64,000 nt of DNA, taken from assembly GCF_036417845.1 (NCBI RefSeq), contig NC_089978.1:139246288-139310287 (forward strand), given 5' to 3'. This document shows positions 52,385 to 62,726 of the stretch, piece by piece. Position 1 is the first letter of the stretch. Each line of letters opens with the position of its first letter. The stretch comes from Apteryx mantelli. Its lineage: Eukaryota > Chordata > Aves > Apterygiformes > Apterygidae. The notes under the pieces were generated by a model that was not told where the DNA came from, made no database searches, and was given only the letters and a program-made list of their open reading frames with translations. A program made the translations under genes and the position numbers.

Positions 52385-52934
52385 CATGAGCAGGTCAAGG
52401 GAGGTGATCCTTCCCCTTTAGTCAGCACTGGTGAGACACATCTGGAGTGCTGTGTCCAGTTCTGGGCTCCCCAGTACAGGAGAGACATGAAGCTACTGGA
52501 GTGAATCAAGCAGAGGGCCACAAAGCTGATTAAGAGACTGGAGTATCTCCCATATGGAGAGCTGGGATTGTTGAGCCTGGAGAAGAGAAGGGTCGAGGGG
52601 AATCTTATCAATGTGTATAAATATTTGATGGGGGAAGTAAAGAAGAGAGAGAGACAGACTCTTCTCAGGTATCTCATGACAGGACAAGAAGCAATGAGCA
52701 CAAATTGAAATAGAGGAGATGTCATTGAAACGTAAGAAAAAAAACTTTTTTTTTTTCTGTGAGGGTGGCTGAACACTAGGAAAGGTTGCCCAGAGAGGTT
52801 GTGGAGTCTCCATCCTTGGAGTTATTCCATATCCGACTGGACATTGCCCTGAGCAACCTGCTTTAATTGACCCTGCTTGGAGCAGGGGGGTTAGACTAGA
52901 CAATCTCCAGAGGTCTCTTCCAATATCAGTATTC
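52385..52934 (+). mobile_element. CR1 retrotransposon 3' fragment, plus strand, decayed
   Basis: CAGGTCAAGGGAGGTGATCC at about 52391, TCCAGTTCTGGGCTCCCCAG, GAGCCTGGAGAAGAGAAGGG, GCCCAGAGAGGTTGTGGAGT and the final CTAGACAATCTCCAGAGG part are successive blocks of the CR1 3' end in sense orientation. The ORF2 remnant is broken (for example TGA at about 52502, where CR1 has CGA/CGG), and an A8T10 stretch near 52738-52756 interrupts it. The 3'-terminal octamer array is not recognisable after CAATATCAGTATTC. It ends about 1.48 kb before the NTF3 exon 2 acceptor. It is inverted relative to the CR1 at 36258 and covers the same part of the element. Confidence 0.95.
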
Positions 52935-53491
52935 AGCCAGGGTTTCCCACATTGCATGAGTGCTGTAACTGCATGGTTCAATTTTTGCCCCTCTAACCCA
53001 CTACTTCTGCAATAATTTAATTACCATCGGTCTGCTTCTAAATAAATCATTTATCTCCATGATTTAGTATTTTGCAATGAAAACTAGTTTCATTTACTTA
53101 TGAGCACACATACAAAATACACAGGTAACCACAGGGAAAACACACCTCCCTGAACAAGTGCTAGAGTATTCTCACAGTTCTCAACTACACCAGCAGGATG
53201 ACAGAAAAGTTGAACCAAAAATGACAAACAAGCTCCTTGAAGATGTCCAGAAGCTAGAATTATGAGGACACTATGAGAATCCATAGAGAGCAGAGCAGGG
53301 CAAAGAACAGTACAGAGAAGAAGCCAACTTTTAGGTCCACATCTTCCAAAATCTTGGTCTTGACTTCATTTTGACCTGCTTGAACAAGACTCTTCAGTTT
53401 CAGAGGGGGTGAGTCATCCATCTGTCCTTGAATATTCTAAATACAGTCAGCTCTGTTCCACTTCATATATAATGCAGTGAAGGAACTTCAT

Positions 53492-53537
53492 TCAAAAAAA
53501 CAAAAACAAAAACCACCACCACCAACAACAACAAACA
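53492..53537. repeat. CAA/CCA-rich simple repeat
   Basis: An A7 run is followed by CAAAAAC units, then CCACCACCACC and CAACAACAAC units, in the intron 0.9 kb upstream of exon 2. Confidence 0.85.
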
Positions 53538-54386
53538 GGCCCCAGGCCTGCAAACAAGAAGTACAAAATGCTCTGCAGATACATCTGAACTTCACTCTTG
53601 CATTACAGAGGCCTAATCATTGCTTTCCAAAGTTCAAAATATAAGAAACCCCACTTTGCTGCTTGACTGTATTTTTTTTTCTCCAAGAATGCTTTCCCTT
53701 ATAGCACTAGATAGAGCTATTGAAACATGGTATTATTTCTCAGTATATATTGATGCTCTCAGGGTAAAAGTTAAACACAAGTCAGTCCTTACGAAAACAA
53801 AATATGTTGTAACTTATCTAAATGCTCTTTTTACCATTTTATATTAAAAATATTATTATTCAAGTTTCTTGCTCAAAGTGGCTATTTAGCGGGTGGGAAT
53901 TTTGTGGATCTATGAGGTCTCAACAAAAAAAAATTGACAACACTTAGTCAACTGGATAGAAATTTTTCATTTTACACCATTAGAGAGTCCATTACTCTGC
54001 ATAATCTCATTGCAGTTTTGAAACTTAACTGCTCTATTAAATAGACTTTGTAAAAGTGACCTGGCCTCCATCTGGTGCCATAAGCTGGTCACACTTTCCA
54101 AAGAAGTAGCAACCTACCTCTGTAGGGCAAGGACATATGTAGGATATTTGCTACTATGCACAGAAAGAAGAAAAGTGAAGTCATCCTGGAGAATGCATGA
54201 AATTTAGATGAAACTGATTGAAAAAAAAAATCAGTAAATAGTTGCATTCATAAAATATTATCTAAAAATAAACACACAGCCTAACTGAGTCTATAAAGTG
54301 CATAAGATACATGTAAGACATGCTAAAAACAGAGATCAGAAGTTTCATGTTTATAGCATCTAGTAAACATCCTTATTTAATTGGCT

Positions 54387-54413
54387 TTATGTTAACTTTC
54401 TGTTTCTTTTCAG
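54387..54413 (+). promoter_or_regulatory. NTF3: NTF3 exon 2 splice acceptor
   Basis: A pyrimidine-rich run (CTTTCTGTTTCTTTT) ends in CAG at 54411-54413. A branch-like GTTAAC lies about 20 nt upstream. Reading on from 54414 in the frame set by exon 1 gives ILQVNKV, which matches the known NT-3 long form, so the phase agrees. Confidence 0.9.
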
Positions 54414-54426
54414 ATCTTACAGGTGA
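54414..54426 (+). other. Splice-spanning upstream ORF, exon 2 part
   Basis: In the spliced exon 1-exon 2 mRNA the upstream frame from 2324 ends here with TGA at 54424-54426. Eight nucleotides separate this stop from the short-form ATG at 54435, a spacing close enough for reinitiation or backward/forward rescanning to be considered. Confidence 0.5.
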
Positions 54427-55208
54427 ACAAGGTGATGTCCATCTTGTTTTATGTGATATTTCTTGCTTATCTTCGTGGCATCCAGTCAGCCAACATGGAT
54501 CAAAGGAGATTGCCAGAAGATTCAATAAATTCTCTCATTATTAAACTCATTCAGGCAGACATTTTGAAAAACAAGCTTTCAAAGCAGATGGTAGATATTA
54601 AGGAAAACTATCATAACACAATGCAGAAAGCAGAGGCTCAGCAGGACATGGATGGAGTTGAAAATGTGAAATCAGACTTCCAGCCAGTTATCCCAGTGGA
54701 TACAGACATCTTAAGGCAACAAAGACACTACAATTCTCCCCGGGTCCTCTTGAGTGACAACACACCATTGGAGCCCCCGCCATTGTATCTCATGGAGGAT
54801 TATATTGGAAGTTCAGTGGTCATGAACAGAACCTCCCGGAGGAAAAGATATGTGGAGCACAAGAGCCACCGAGGGGAATATTCTGTTTGTGACAGTGAGA
54901 GCTTGTGGGTCACGGACAAATCCTCCGCTATCGACATTAGAGGACACCAGGTAACTGTGTTGGGAGAAATTAAAACGGGCAATTCTCCGGTTAAACAATA
55001 CTTTTATGAAACAAGGTGTAAAGAAGCCAAGCCTGTAAAAAATGGCTGCCGAGGCATCGATGATAAGCACTGGAACTCCCAATGCAAGACATCCCAAACT
55101 TATGTTAGAGCACTGACTTCAGAAAACAATAAACTCGTAGGCTGGAGATGGATCAGAATAGACACCTCCTGCGTGTGTGCATTGTCAAGAAAAATAGGAA
55201 GAACATAA
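54414..55208 (+). CDS. NTF3: Neurotrophin-3 preproprotein, main coding exon
   Basis: NT-3 is a secreted neurotrophin that signals mainly through TrkC and also binds p75NTR; it supports proprioceptive and other neurons. The exon holds nine-residue-plus continuation of the long form (ILQVNKV) and then the short-form ATG at 54435 (G at -3), giving 257 residues to the TAA at 55206-55208, the usual NT-3 length. In short-form numbering: hydrophobic signal peptide 1-18 ([18 protein letters not shown]); pro-region 19-138 with a glycosylation site NRT at 131-133; furin-type site RRKR at 135-138; mature factor 139-257 (119 residues). The six cystine-knot cysteines are all present at 152, 195, 205, 217, 246 and 248 (mature 14, 57, 67, 79, 108, 110). 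The NGF family signature [13 protein letters not shown] lies at 236-248. The mature part begins YVEHK where mammals, and chicken as I recall, have YAEHK; the pro-region is more variable. The frame is intact. Confidence 0.98.
   Translation: MLQVNKVMSILFYVIFLAYLRGIQSANMDQRRLPEDSINSLIIKLIQADILKNKLSKQMVDIKENYHNTMQKAEAQQDMDGVENVKSDFQPVIPVDTDILRQQRHYNSPRVLLSDNTPLEPPPLYLMEDYIGSSVVMNRTSRRKRYVEHKSHRGEYSVCDSESLWVTDKSSAIDIRGHQVTVLGEIKTGNSPVKQYFYETRCKEAKPVKNGCRGIDDKHWNSQCKTSQTYVRALTSENNKLVGWRWIRIDTSCVCALSRKIGRT
54849..55205 (+). other. NTF3: Mature neurotrophin-3 peptide
   Basis: Codons for the 119-residue mature factor begin with tyrosine right after RRKR and run to the last threonine. All six knot cysteines and the tryptophans of the family core are kept, so the product should be active. 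As recalled, the sequence differs from the mammalian one only at very few positions, including V for A at mature residue 2 and K for R in the EAKP segment. Confidence 0.95.
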
Positions 55209-55400
55209 ATCTGCATCTCTTTGCTATATAAATTATTACTTTAAATTATGATATGCATGTAGCATATAAATGTTTATATTGTTTTATATATTATAAGTTG
55301 ACCTTATTTATTAAACTTGAGCAAATCTACAGTATATAAGCTTTCTCTCTCAATAAATAAGAATAAAGGGTGTGTGCCTCTGCTGTGGGCAGCTCCAGTT
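55209..55400 (+). other. NTF3: NTF3 3' UTR with likely poly(A) site
   Basis: AT-rich 3' UTR follows the stop codon. Two AATAAA hexamers lie at 55352-55357 and 55362-55367, and they are followed by GU-rich sequence (GGGTGTGTGCCTCTGCTGTG, from 55368), the arrangement expected at a cleavage site. The mRNA would then end near 55380-55395, a 3' UTR of about 180 nt, as in the short NT-3 UTR of mammals. Use of later signals (for example AATAAA at 58161) cannot be excluded. Confidence 0.75.
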
Positions 55401-56472
55401 TTATTAGACTATGTTTGTGACACTGCTTGTCAGCAGCATACCGTAACCTTACTGTAAAATCTGTGTAAAATCAGTATTCTTTTTCAGTATTGTCAAACCA
55501 GTGACTGTCATTTAGTAAACTTGTTAAAAATCAGATCAATATCAAGAGTTGTGTACATATTTATAACCCCCACTCTAAACATTCACATCTAATTGGATGC
55601 AGTGTCAACTCCTCACCATCAAAACAAAATGGAATCAAAATATGCATTGTAGCCTGCCAATGTTGCAGGTATCAAGTAGCCATAAAATACAGTTTCTGTG
55701 TATTATGCCACTTTTGCTATTGAAATGACCATTTTTGCCTCTGTTAGCATTCCAGAATGACTAATAATCCAGCAACTTTAGTTTACCTTTTTGAATTACA
55801 TTTGTTTTGTAACTGTTTTTAATGCTGCCAGTTCCTCTTACAAATAATATGAAGAAGATCTAAAATATTTGTAACAGAATCTTACTGAAGCCAAGAACCA
55901 GTCTAAATGGATCATTAATGTAATACATAAAAGATTATTTCTTTAGAATATACTATTTATTGTGATCAACCTCTTCCTCCTCACAGTAATCTATTGTCTT
56001 CTGCTTGCATTGTTACATCATTCCTCTCTGTCTGAGCTTTTAAATTAGAAACAAAGTTGATGGTGTCTTAACATTAAAGGAGTCCTTGGCTTCAGAATTG
56101 TAGTAAAGAAAGATATTATATCCTGGAATGGATATCAAAGCCATATGCCTGCACAAAGCTGCTGCTCTGCTCAGCAACCCATTACCCATTTTTTCACAGA
56201 AGGAAAGTTGTGTAGAACTGCTCGACAAACCTGGTACCTTTCACAGGAACATAAAATAATATAGACTTCTGAGCAGTATTGTGATTAAAATCCAGTTAAT
56301 CCATAATTAGAATGCTGTTCTTCGATCATACAGGTGAGTTTTTACTTGAAACAGACAGATGTACTAGTGTATACTTCAGACGATTGCATTGTCGTGTAGC
56401 TGTCCTGGGGACAGTATAATTACACTACCCAAAGAGATGGTCTACTATACATTAGCTGTATCATGCCCTGGA

Positions 56473-56545
56473 TGTGATCCCACTCCCATTAAAGTTAATG
56501 AGTGTTTTGTTGTGGATATCAACAGAATTAGATTAGACCACATGT
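56473..56545. repeat. Fragment of the unnamed old repeat
   Basis: GATCCCACTCCCATTAAAGT followed by TAATGAGTGTTTTG matches the pattern 'GATCCTGCTCCCATTGAAGT ... CAATGGGAGTTTTG' that I know from sauropsid DNA. The family is not named here. Confidence 0.5.
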
Positions 56546-57957
56546 CATCTAGCTAGATCTTAACTCAAAACCAGGGCTGGAAAATACCACCTGCTTGAAA
56601 ATCATTGCAGCTGTAGCGGTCTTAAGTTTCTAAATTATGGCTTCCACTGTTGTAGTGTATTCAGCATTGAAAGTGAAAATGAGAGCAGAGCACCAAAAAT
56701 ATGGTGGTAGGACACTGTTGTTTGTATAGTTTTCATTAGTGGAGAACTAACTTGAAGTCTGCAACAGGTCATCAGAGGCAGCAAATTGTGTGGTCTCATC
56801 TAATCCCTTATGGAGAACATTACGTCTCATAAAACCACTGGAGAAATGGACCAGGTTGTTCAAGAGGCCACACACTGGAATAGCAGAAACTCTGAAAGCC
56901 AGAAATAGACTGTATAGGTATGAGTCTGCAGGGGAGGCCATATACAAAGGTTTTGAGAACCCTCTCAATTTTCAGCACGAGGCCAACGTATTTGCCTCAC
57001 GGGAAATGTCATCACCTTGGACAACTAAATCCTATTTTTGCCTCGAGCAGTAATAACTTTAGAAGTTCAATACCAAGGAAATGCTTAAAAGAAAAGAGAT
57101 GATGTAATATAAGAAACAATTCAGTATCCAATGGATCTGACAAGAATTCTTCTACCATTCTCCTTTGTTGTAAACAAACAAAAAAATCCTCAACAAATTT
57201 TTTGCTAGTTTTACTAATGGGAAAGTTCATGTTTCAACAATGAAAAAATAACCCCTACCCATCCATTTTTCTGCTTTGGGGACAAGCATATTTTTCAGGG
57301 GGCATTTCCAGTGATTTTTTTTTAAGTTAAAAAAACAATTTTGCACCCTGCATTCCCAAATAAAGATTATTTTTCAGATGCTGTAAGTAATTGAGAGCAG
57401 ATATTTGTCATGGATCATTAACTTTAGAGATCTCCATGCTTCAGTGTGCCCAATAGGTCCATGTCCATATGAGAAGAGGAAGCAAGAACAGTAACTGAGC
57501 TTGTTTAGACACTGTTGTTTACTGACCATAAATCCCATTAATTAGTAACTTAAGTGTTCCTAGAAGTGTGGATGCCACACTTGTTTACATCACTGTCAAT
57601 CCAGAGAAATTCTATGGAAGTCAGGGGAGAAAATGTGAGTTTAAAGCAATGTAAATAACATTAGAGTCTTTCTGAATCCCTTTATTTCTGCTCGCTGAAA
57701 ATGAAGGGAAATTCATTCTGTATACATTCAAAGAAAGCAATTTGTCATTTTCCACTGTAACAGGAACTGGACTTTGACTCTTAGCTTTACCAATGCATCA
57801 AGTATTTTACAAGTGGCCAGTGAAAATGTGGTGGAGTAAATATAATGCCAATCATCTGAAACATATTAAATGAGAAAGAAAAATGGTTCATAAGATTATT
57901 AGATCATCTGCCTCTTTTCCACCTCAGTATAAGAATGAACAGAACTGTTACCTTTAG

Positions 57958-58030
57958 GATCTGATCAAAATCCCTCTAAAGTCAATAGAAAAATTCTCAC
58001 CAACTTCAGTGGAAACTAGATCAGGCCCTG
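57958..58030. repeat. Fragment of the unnamed old repeat
   Basis: GATCTGATCAAAATCCCTCT, AAAGTCAATAGAAAAATTCT, CACCAACTTCAGTGGAAACT and AGATCAGGCCCTG follow the same relic pattern and include both its near-palindromic halves, making this the most complete copy in the window. Confidence 0.5.
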
Positions 58031-60154
58031 AATAAAGAAAAACCTGCAGATCTCAACCAGAGAGCTGAACAATTGCACACATCAGTTACGCATTCTTGTA
58101 AATCCTGTGTACACATAAGATGCTGTATAATTTTGTAACAAGTTTGTAAACAAAGCTTGTAATAAATTTGTTAAGGTCTAATTCTGTTTTCAGTGTAGCC
58201 AGGGATGGTTTTATTGTCAACATTGATGATGACACAATGAATTCAGAGTTCCATGTCTAACCTCTTTGTATGTGTGTTAAGTATAATTAAGCAAAATATT
58301 CAGCTCACAGTACTAGTTTAATCTGAGTATTTTAAAACTTACTCCTGTTAGGCAGCTCAGATGTTCTGTCAATAATGTTTTGCCAATAGATCATTATAAA
58401 CACACATTTTATTTAGCTTTTCTCCCAAACGATTAGATGCTATTCTGAAATTGCCTGTCTGTGTCAAACTATATTTTCTCCAATTTTTTCCAAGGTTTGT
58501 TACAGTCCATTTAGTAACAGTAAAAATTGCTCCACTGAGGTTCTGGGAAACCATCTGCATTTATTTTATCACCTTTGAACACGTGTTCAGGAATGAAGTC
58601 TGTGTAGCGAGTTTACTGCTACCAAGAGATTTGTGCTGCTGCACCAGGAAGAAACTTTGACTGGACTTTACAGAGTGTGTGCTCAAAACCACTCTGCTCA
58701 TATTCAGTTATTTCAATGTTTTAGCAATCAGTGTCTTTCACTCAACTATACATTGCGTATCTGCAGACAATACCAAACAGGAAACAAGTCTGATTAGGAG
58801 TTCCAAAATTAAAATTTAATGATAATGACCTGCTATTTTTGACCTTTCAGCAATGCATTTGCACAGCAAAGTAAAATGCATAACCATTCATTTTGGTTAA
58901 TAGAAACATTATGGCAAAATCAATGGGATTCTGTGTTCTCCATACGTGGTGCGCGTATGTAATTCATCATGCATGTGGGGCAGGAGTGAGGGGCAAGGGA
59001 GAAGGAGGAGGAGAGGATAATAAGCACTACAGCTTGTGAGAAGTAAAGAGCTGTGCTCCATGTTAGAGCATTTTTAAAGTACGGAGGGCTTGTTTTCCAC
59101 AATGCTTTGCCTGTATTTTGTTACAGCAGATGGCAGAATGATGAAGCAAACACAGATGTGGTGCAAAAAAGTCAAGTAACATAAGGATAATGAAATCTTC
59201 CCTGTGAGTGTCTGCTCTTCGCTACTGCTGTAGGTCCACACAGTTGTTTTGTGCAGGTTATTGAAGAGTTCGGCAGTGACATTTTCTATTACATTATTTA
59301 ACTAACTTCTGTGGTAAAAAATGTTTTTTTTCTGAAAACTTAAATTCATGAGTGGGACAACTTTCCAAATATGAATCATTAGCTTCTTTGGTGCCTCAAA
59401 TGAACAGCAAATGGTAATGCTTTCAATGAAGGTCCCCAAATGTAGACTTCTCCTTTGTTATACTGCTGAGCTTTGAAGCCAGCAGCACCTGAAAGCCATA
59501 CTTCCACTATGGGGCTGGCCTTTTGATGTCATGACCTCATGTTTCTGGACACTTTTATCACAGGGTCCGATTTTGGAGTCATTAGCTAAACAATTAGGTG
59601 AGATCATGAGCGGGCTTCTCTAAATCACACCTGAGAATTGGCATTGTGCACAGCAGTCATGGAGCAAAAAGACAGTGAAAGTGAGTGAGAATTACACCAT
59701 CTTTACATCCATCTTCCCACATCTCCTACTCTGTTTTTGTCTTGAGCTGAGAGCTACTCAGTCATAATCAAGGGTTGCTTTCTGCATACCCAAGGGCTGA
59801 GATACAGAGCAAGATAGGCTTTCAACAGAGGGATTGTGAGTGCTTCTCAATTCACAGCTCCTGACTGCCCAGAAGTAGCATCAGAGTATGAGGCAGATTA
59901 GGGCATTACATCTGCAGGAGAGATGGGCCCAGGGGCTGAGGAGCAGAGGAGGGTTCCCCTTGCAGAGTACATTCCTAGCTCTGTTATGGGCTTCTTATCT
60001 GAATCTAAGCAAACCTTTTACCCTGGTGCATTCTCCCAGATTATGATAGTCTGAACTGAGAAATATAGTGCCTGGCTTCAAAGTTGATGGCCATCCATCT
60101 CTTTCAACACAAGGAGAAAAAAGGGGCAACAGATTGCAGACCCTTGAATCCTTC

Positions 60155-60290
60155 TGTGAAAGGGTGCTGTAATCTCAGCATGTCAGTTGCTCCCTCTATA
60201 AAAGAGAGGATATTGTTACTATTTACCTATGTCACAGGAAGGAGAGGGGATAATTGATAGACCAACTCCATTATTTGCAAGTTACATTAA
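60155..60290 (+). repeat. MIR-like SINE relic (3' part)
   Basis: TGTCAGTTGCTCCCTCTATA, AAAGAGAGGATATTGTTACT, ATTTACCTATGTCACAGGAA and a GGGATAATTGATAG part follow the order of the MIR 3' portion ('CTCATCTGTAAAATGGGGATAATAATA ... TACCTACCTCACAGGG'). Confidence 0.6.
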
Positions 60291-61964
60291 GACACTTTGA
60301 CAGAAAACGCTAATGTGTCCAGGGGAGGCTGCTTGTGAAGAAGTTAGAGTGCTCTTTTTCTCTAAGCAAAAGTATTTCCAGGGCAGGTGGGAGAAAAGAA
60401 AGTAGTTGCTGAAAGGAGAGGAAGGAGAGGCTGTGTGGTGGCAAGCATCTTACAGATATTTAGAGAAAAGCATTGTTCAGCTATAATCTCAGATGAAAGG
60501 CTCTTTCCTGCTATTTTAAGACTTTAAGAAACACCGTGAGACTATCGGAAACACTGAAGAATTCAGAAGGAAAATGAACCTCTCTTAACTGAGGTCAATC
60601 CCATTGCGTTGATTAGGAATTAACTATGCTTGCTGAACAAAGATGATGAAGTCTTGCTCTTGGTTAACCTTATGCAGCCCCTGCTGTCAACACTTTGGAC
60701 TACAAATCTGTAAATGAGGGCAAAATTTGATTCAGAGAGTATTAAATCCAAATTGAATGCATAAGGGGGGACCTAAGTTGAAAGTATTATCCACCACACA
60801 AAACAAGTCAAGGTTTTTACATTAGTATCATAAAAATTGTTTGATTTTCTGTCTAGTTCCAGGGATCTAAAGTTTAAAATGTATTTTGAACTGTTGGATA
60901 TGACCAGTGCAAATATATTTAGCAGCAATTTACAAAAGAAAAAGAAACTGTAAATAGAAGTATGCAGTAAAATAGTTTCTAGTATTGTAAATAACTTCTA
61001 TTTATGTTCTCAGTGTCTGAGAAAGGTATTTTAATATAAATCTCGGTTTTGTTTTACACACGGTATTTTGTATAATAAGCACCTCAACTTACTGCTTGTC
61101 AATGTTTGCAGTGTGTAATCATGTGGAAAATGAGGCAGAATATGGCTCTAAATAAGTCCCACATTTGTATAGTAGATACTTGAAACAAATGTGTGAGTGA
61201 CAGAATCTGCTTCTCAGTCTCATAGATTAAATATGTTTTAAAATATCAAACGGCAGCTTTTGTCAAGTTATTACCAAATACCTTGAGTCAGATTCATATG
61301 TGACACAGCCCACTCCTCAGATGGAACATACTTTTTCTTATCCTTGTTATTGCTCAGATCTACTAAATGTGATTCCCATTAAGTTTAGAAGATAGAAATT
61401 TGCTCATTTCTACACTGCTGAGAGAGCATACACCCCAAACCCAACATATGAGCCAAATCACAGGTCAGAGCATGGTCCCTGAATTTATGCCCTGAGGAAA
61501 AAACTTCCAGGAAGGAAATGTTTCCATTCTGCAAAGAGTAAGAGCTTAGTCACCACTGTCACACTGTCTATTCTGTGATATCAAAAATGTCTATGTTTGA
61601 AGTCTAGAGGACGCAGGAACAGTCAGACTGGAGAGCTGAAGGTCAGAAGAAATGGGTAATAATTATTACACTGGTTCCTTGAAAATTAGACTCCTCAGAC
61701 ACATAAAATAGCCTGTATATCACGAATGAAGGACATCTCAGGATCTGACTCAGAGGCACATATCCCGCAGGTCAATAATCTTTGGCTGTCTTGGATTCCT
61801 GAGACTCGGCCTCAGGATATGGTGCTTTTTCAAGGCGGGGGTAAACGTGAAGAAACCCCTTCTCCCAGCATAATCAGATAACAGGCAGCTATGCAAAAGG
61901 AAGTTCTCATGGGAACAGCCTTGTCTCAAGAGCCCATAGCTTTTTGTTGTGGGTGTTTGTTGTT

Positions 61965-62031
61965 TTTTTTTTCAGAAAAGGGGTGGGGTTTTTTTTTGTT
62001 TGTTTGTTTTTAGGTTTTTTTTCAGAAAAGG
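61965..62031 (+). repeat. T-rich 17-bp direct repeat, 50-bp period
   Basis: TTTTTTTTCAGAAAAGG occurs at 61965-61981 and again at 62015-62031, with GT-rich and TTTG-rich sequence between them (62000s). It looks like a slippage or short duplication product. Confidence 0.85.
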
Positions 62032-62718
62032 AGAAGAGATAAGTTCCCGAGAAAGGCCTGCTACATGCAGTTTTCTCAGACTGGTGAAAAGGACGCTGAG
62101 AACATAAATTGCATAGAAAGAGGAAAATTATCCTTCAGCAATTTTATTCAGTGATCTGTTTTCCATTCTGGTTTCCTTTTATCAAGCTAGCAGTCCATTA
62201 TAAAAATACGTGGTGAAGTTTTATGACTTGGACTCTGCTGTGGGGAATCTTTATATAAGAGTGGGAAGGAGAAGTGCCACAGTATAATGATAGGATTTGA
62301 GAAGAGCAGCAGTTTCTGTGAATCCTTCCTCTCTTTTTCTGAATCTCATGAAGATGGGAGTGTGTCAGTAGCATAAAAATGGAGAGCAGCATGATATAGC
62401 TGTACTGTACACTTCCTCATTCTTAACAGCTGGGCAAGGAGAGCAGGAGGTCAACTCCATCATATCAAATTGCTCCTGATCTGTGTTGCAATTTTGCAAA
62501 TGAAGTTTAAGAAATATCATAGCAACTCTGAAATGGTTTGGATGTGTTTCACAGACAATGAAGGATTAAAGAGAAAGGCAAAAGTGGATGTTTTTTAACA
62601 ATATTTACACTTCAACAATTTTAATTGGATCCAGAACCTGCAGAATAAGCCCGCTTGAATAGTGAAAAATATTTAAGTCACCCATATAATTTTAAGGTGA
62701 AACCACAGTCTTCCCTCT

Positions 62719-62726
62719 CCCCCCCC
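62719..62726. repeat. C8 run
   Basis: Eight consecutive C after CCCTCT, followed by GGCC. Confidence 0.7.

Larger units (their letters stand above)
2407..54413 (+). other. NTF3: NTF3 intron, 52,007 bp
   Basis: The donor is GTAAGG at 2407. The acceptor is a pyrimidine-rich run ending in TTTTCAG at 54413, with a branch-like TTAAC at about 54392-54396. The intron lies between the sixth codon of the long form and the exon containing the rest of the protein. A long first intron is usual for NTF3, which in mammals also has an alternative first exon (1B) inside or near it; I could not identify a bird 1B exon. Contents are listed as separate entries. Confidence 0.85.
55401..60150. other. Downstream flank of NTF3, no gene seen
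   Basis: I recognise no exon, RNA gene or intact mobile element. Fragments of the unnamed old repeat occur at 56473 and 57958. AATAAA words occur at 57359 and 58161; the second follows a T/G-rich stretch that could be a distal end of NTF3 or nothing. The open frames are short and random-looking. Confidence 0.6.

Noticed and set aside
54423..54437. GTG at 54423 as a start codon
   Set aside because: It is an internal valine codon of the long form; the real short-form start is the ATG at 54435.
54800..55097. Minus-strand open frames inside the NTF3 exon
   Set aside because: Shadows of the conserved neurotrophin coding sequence.
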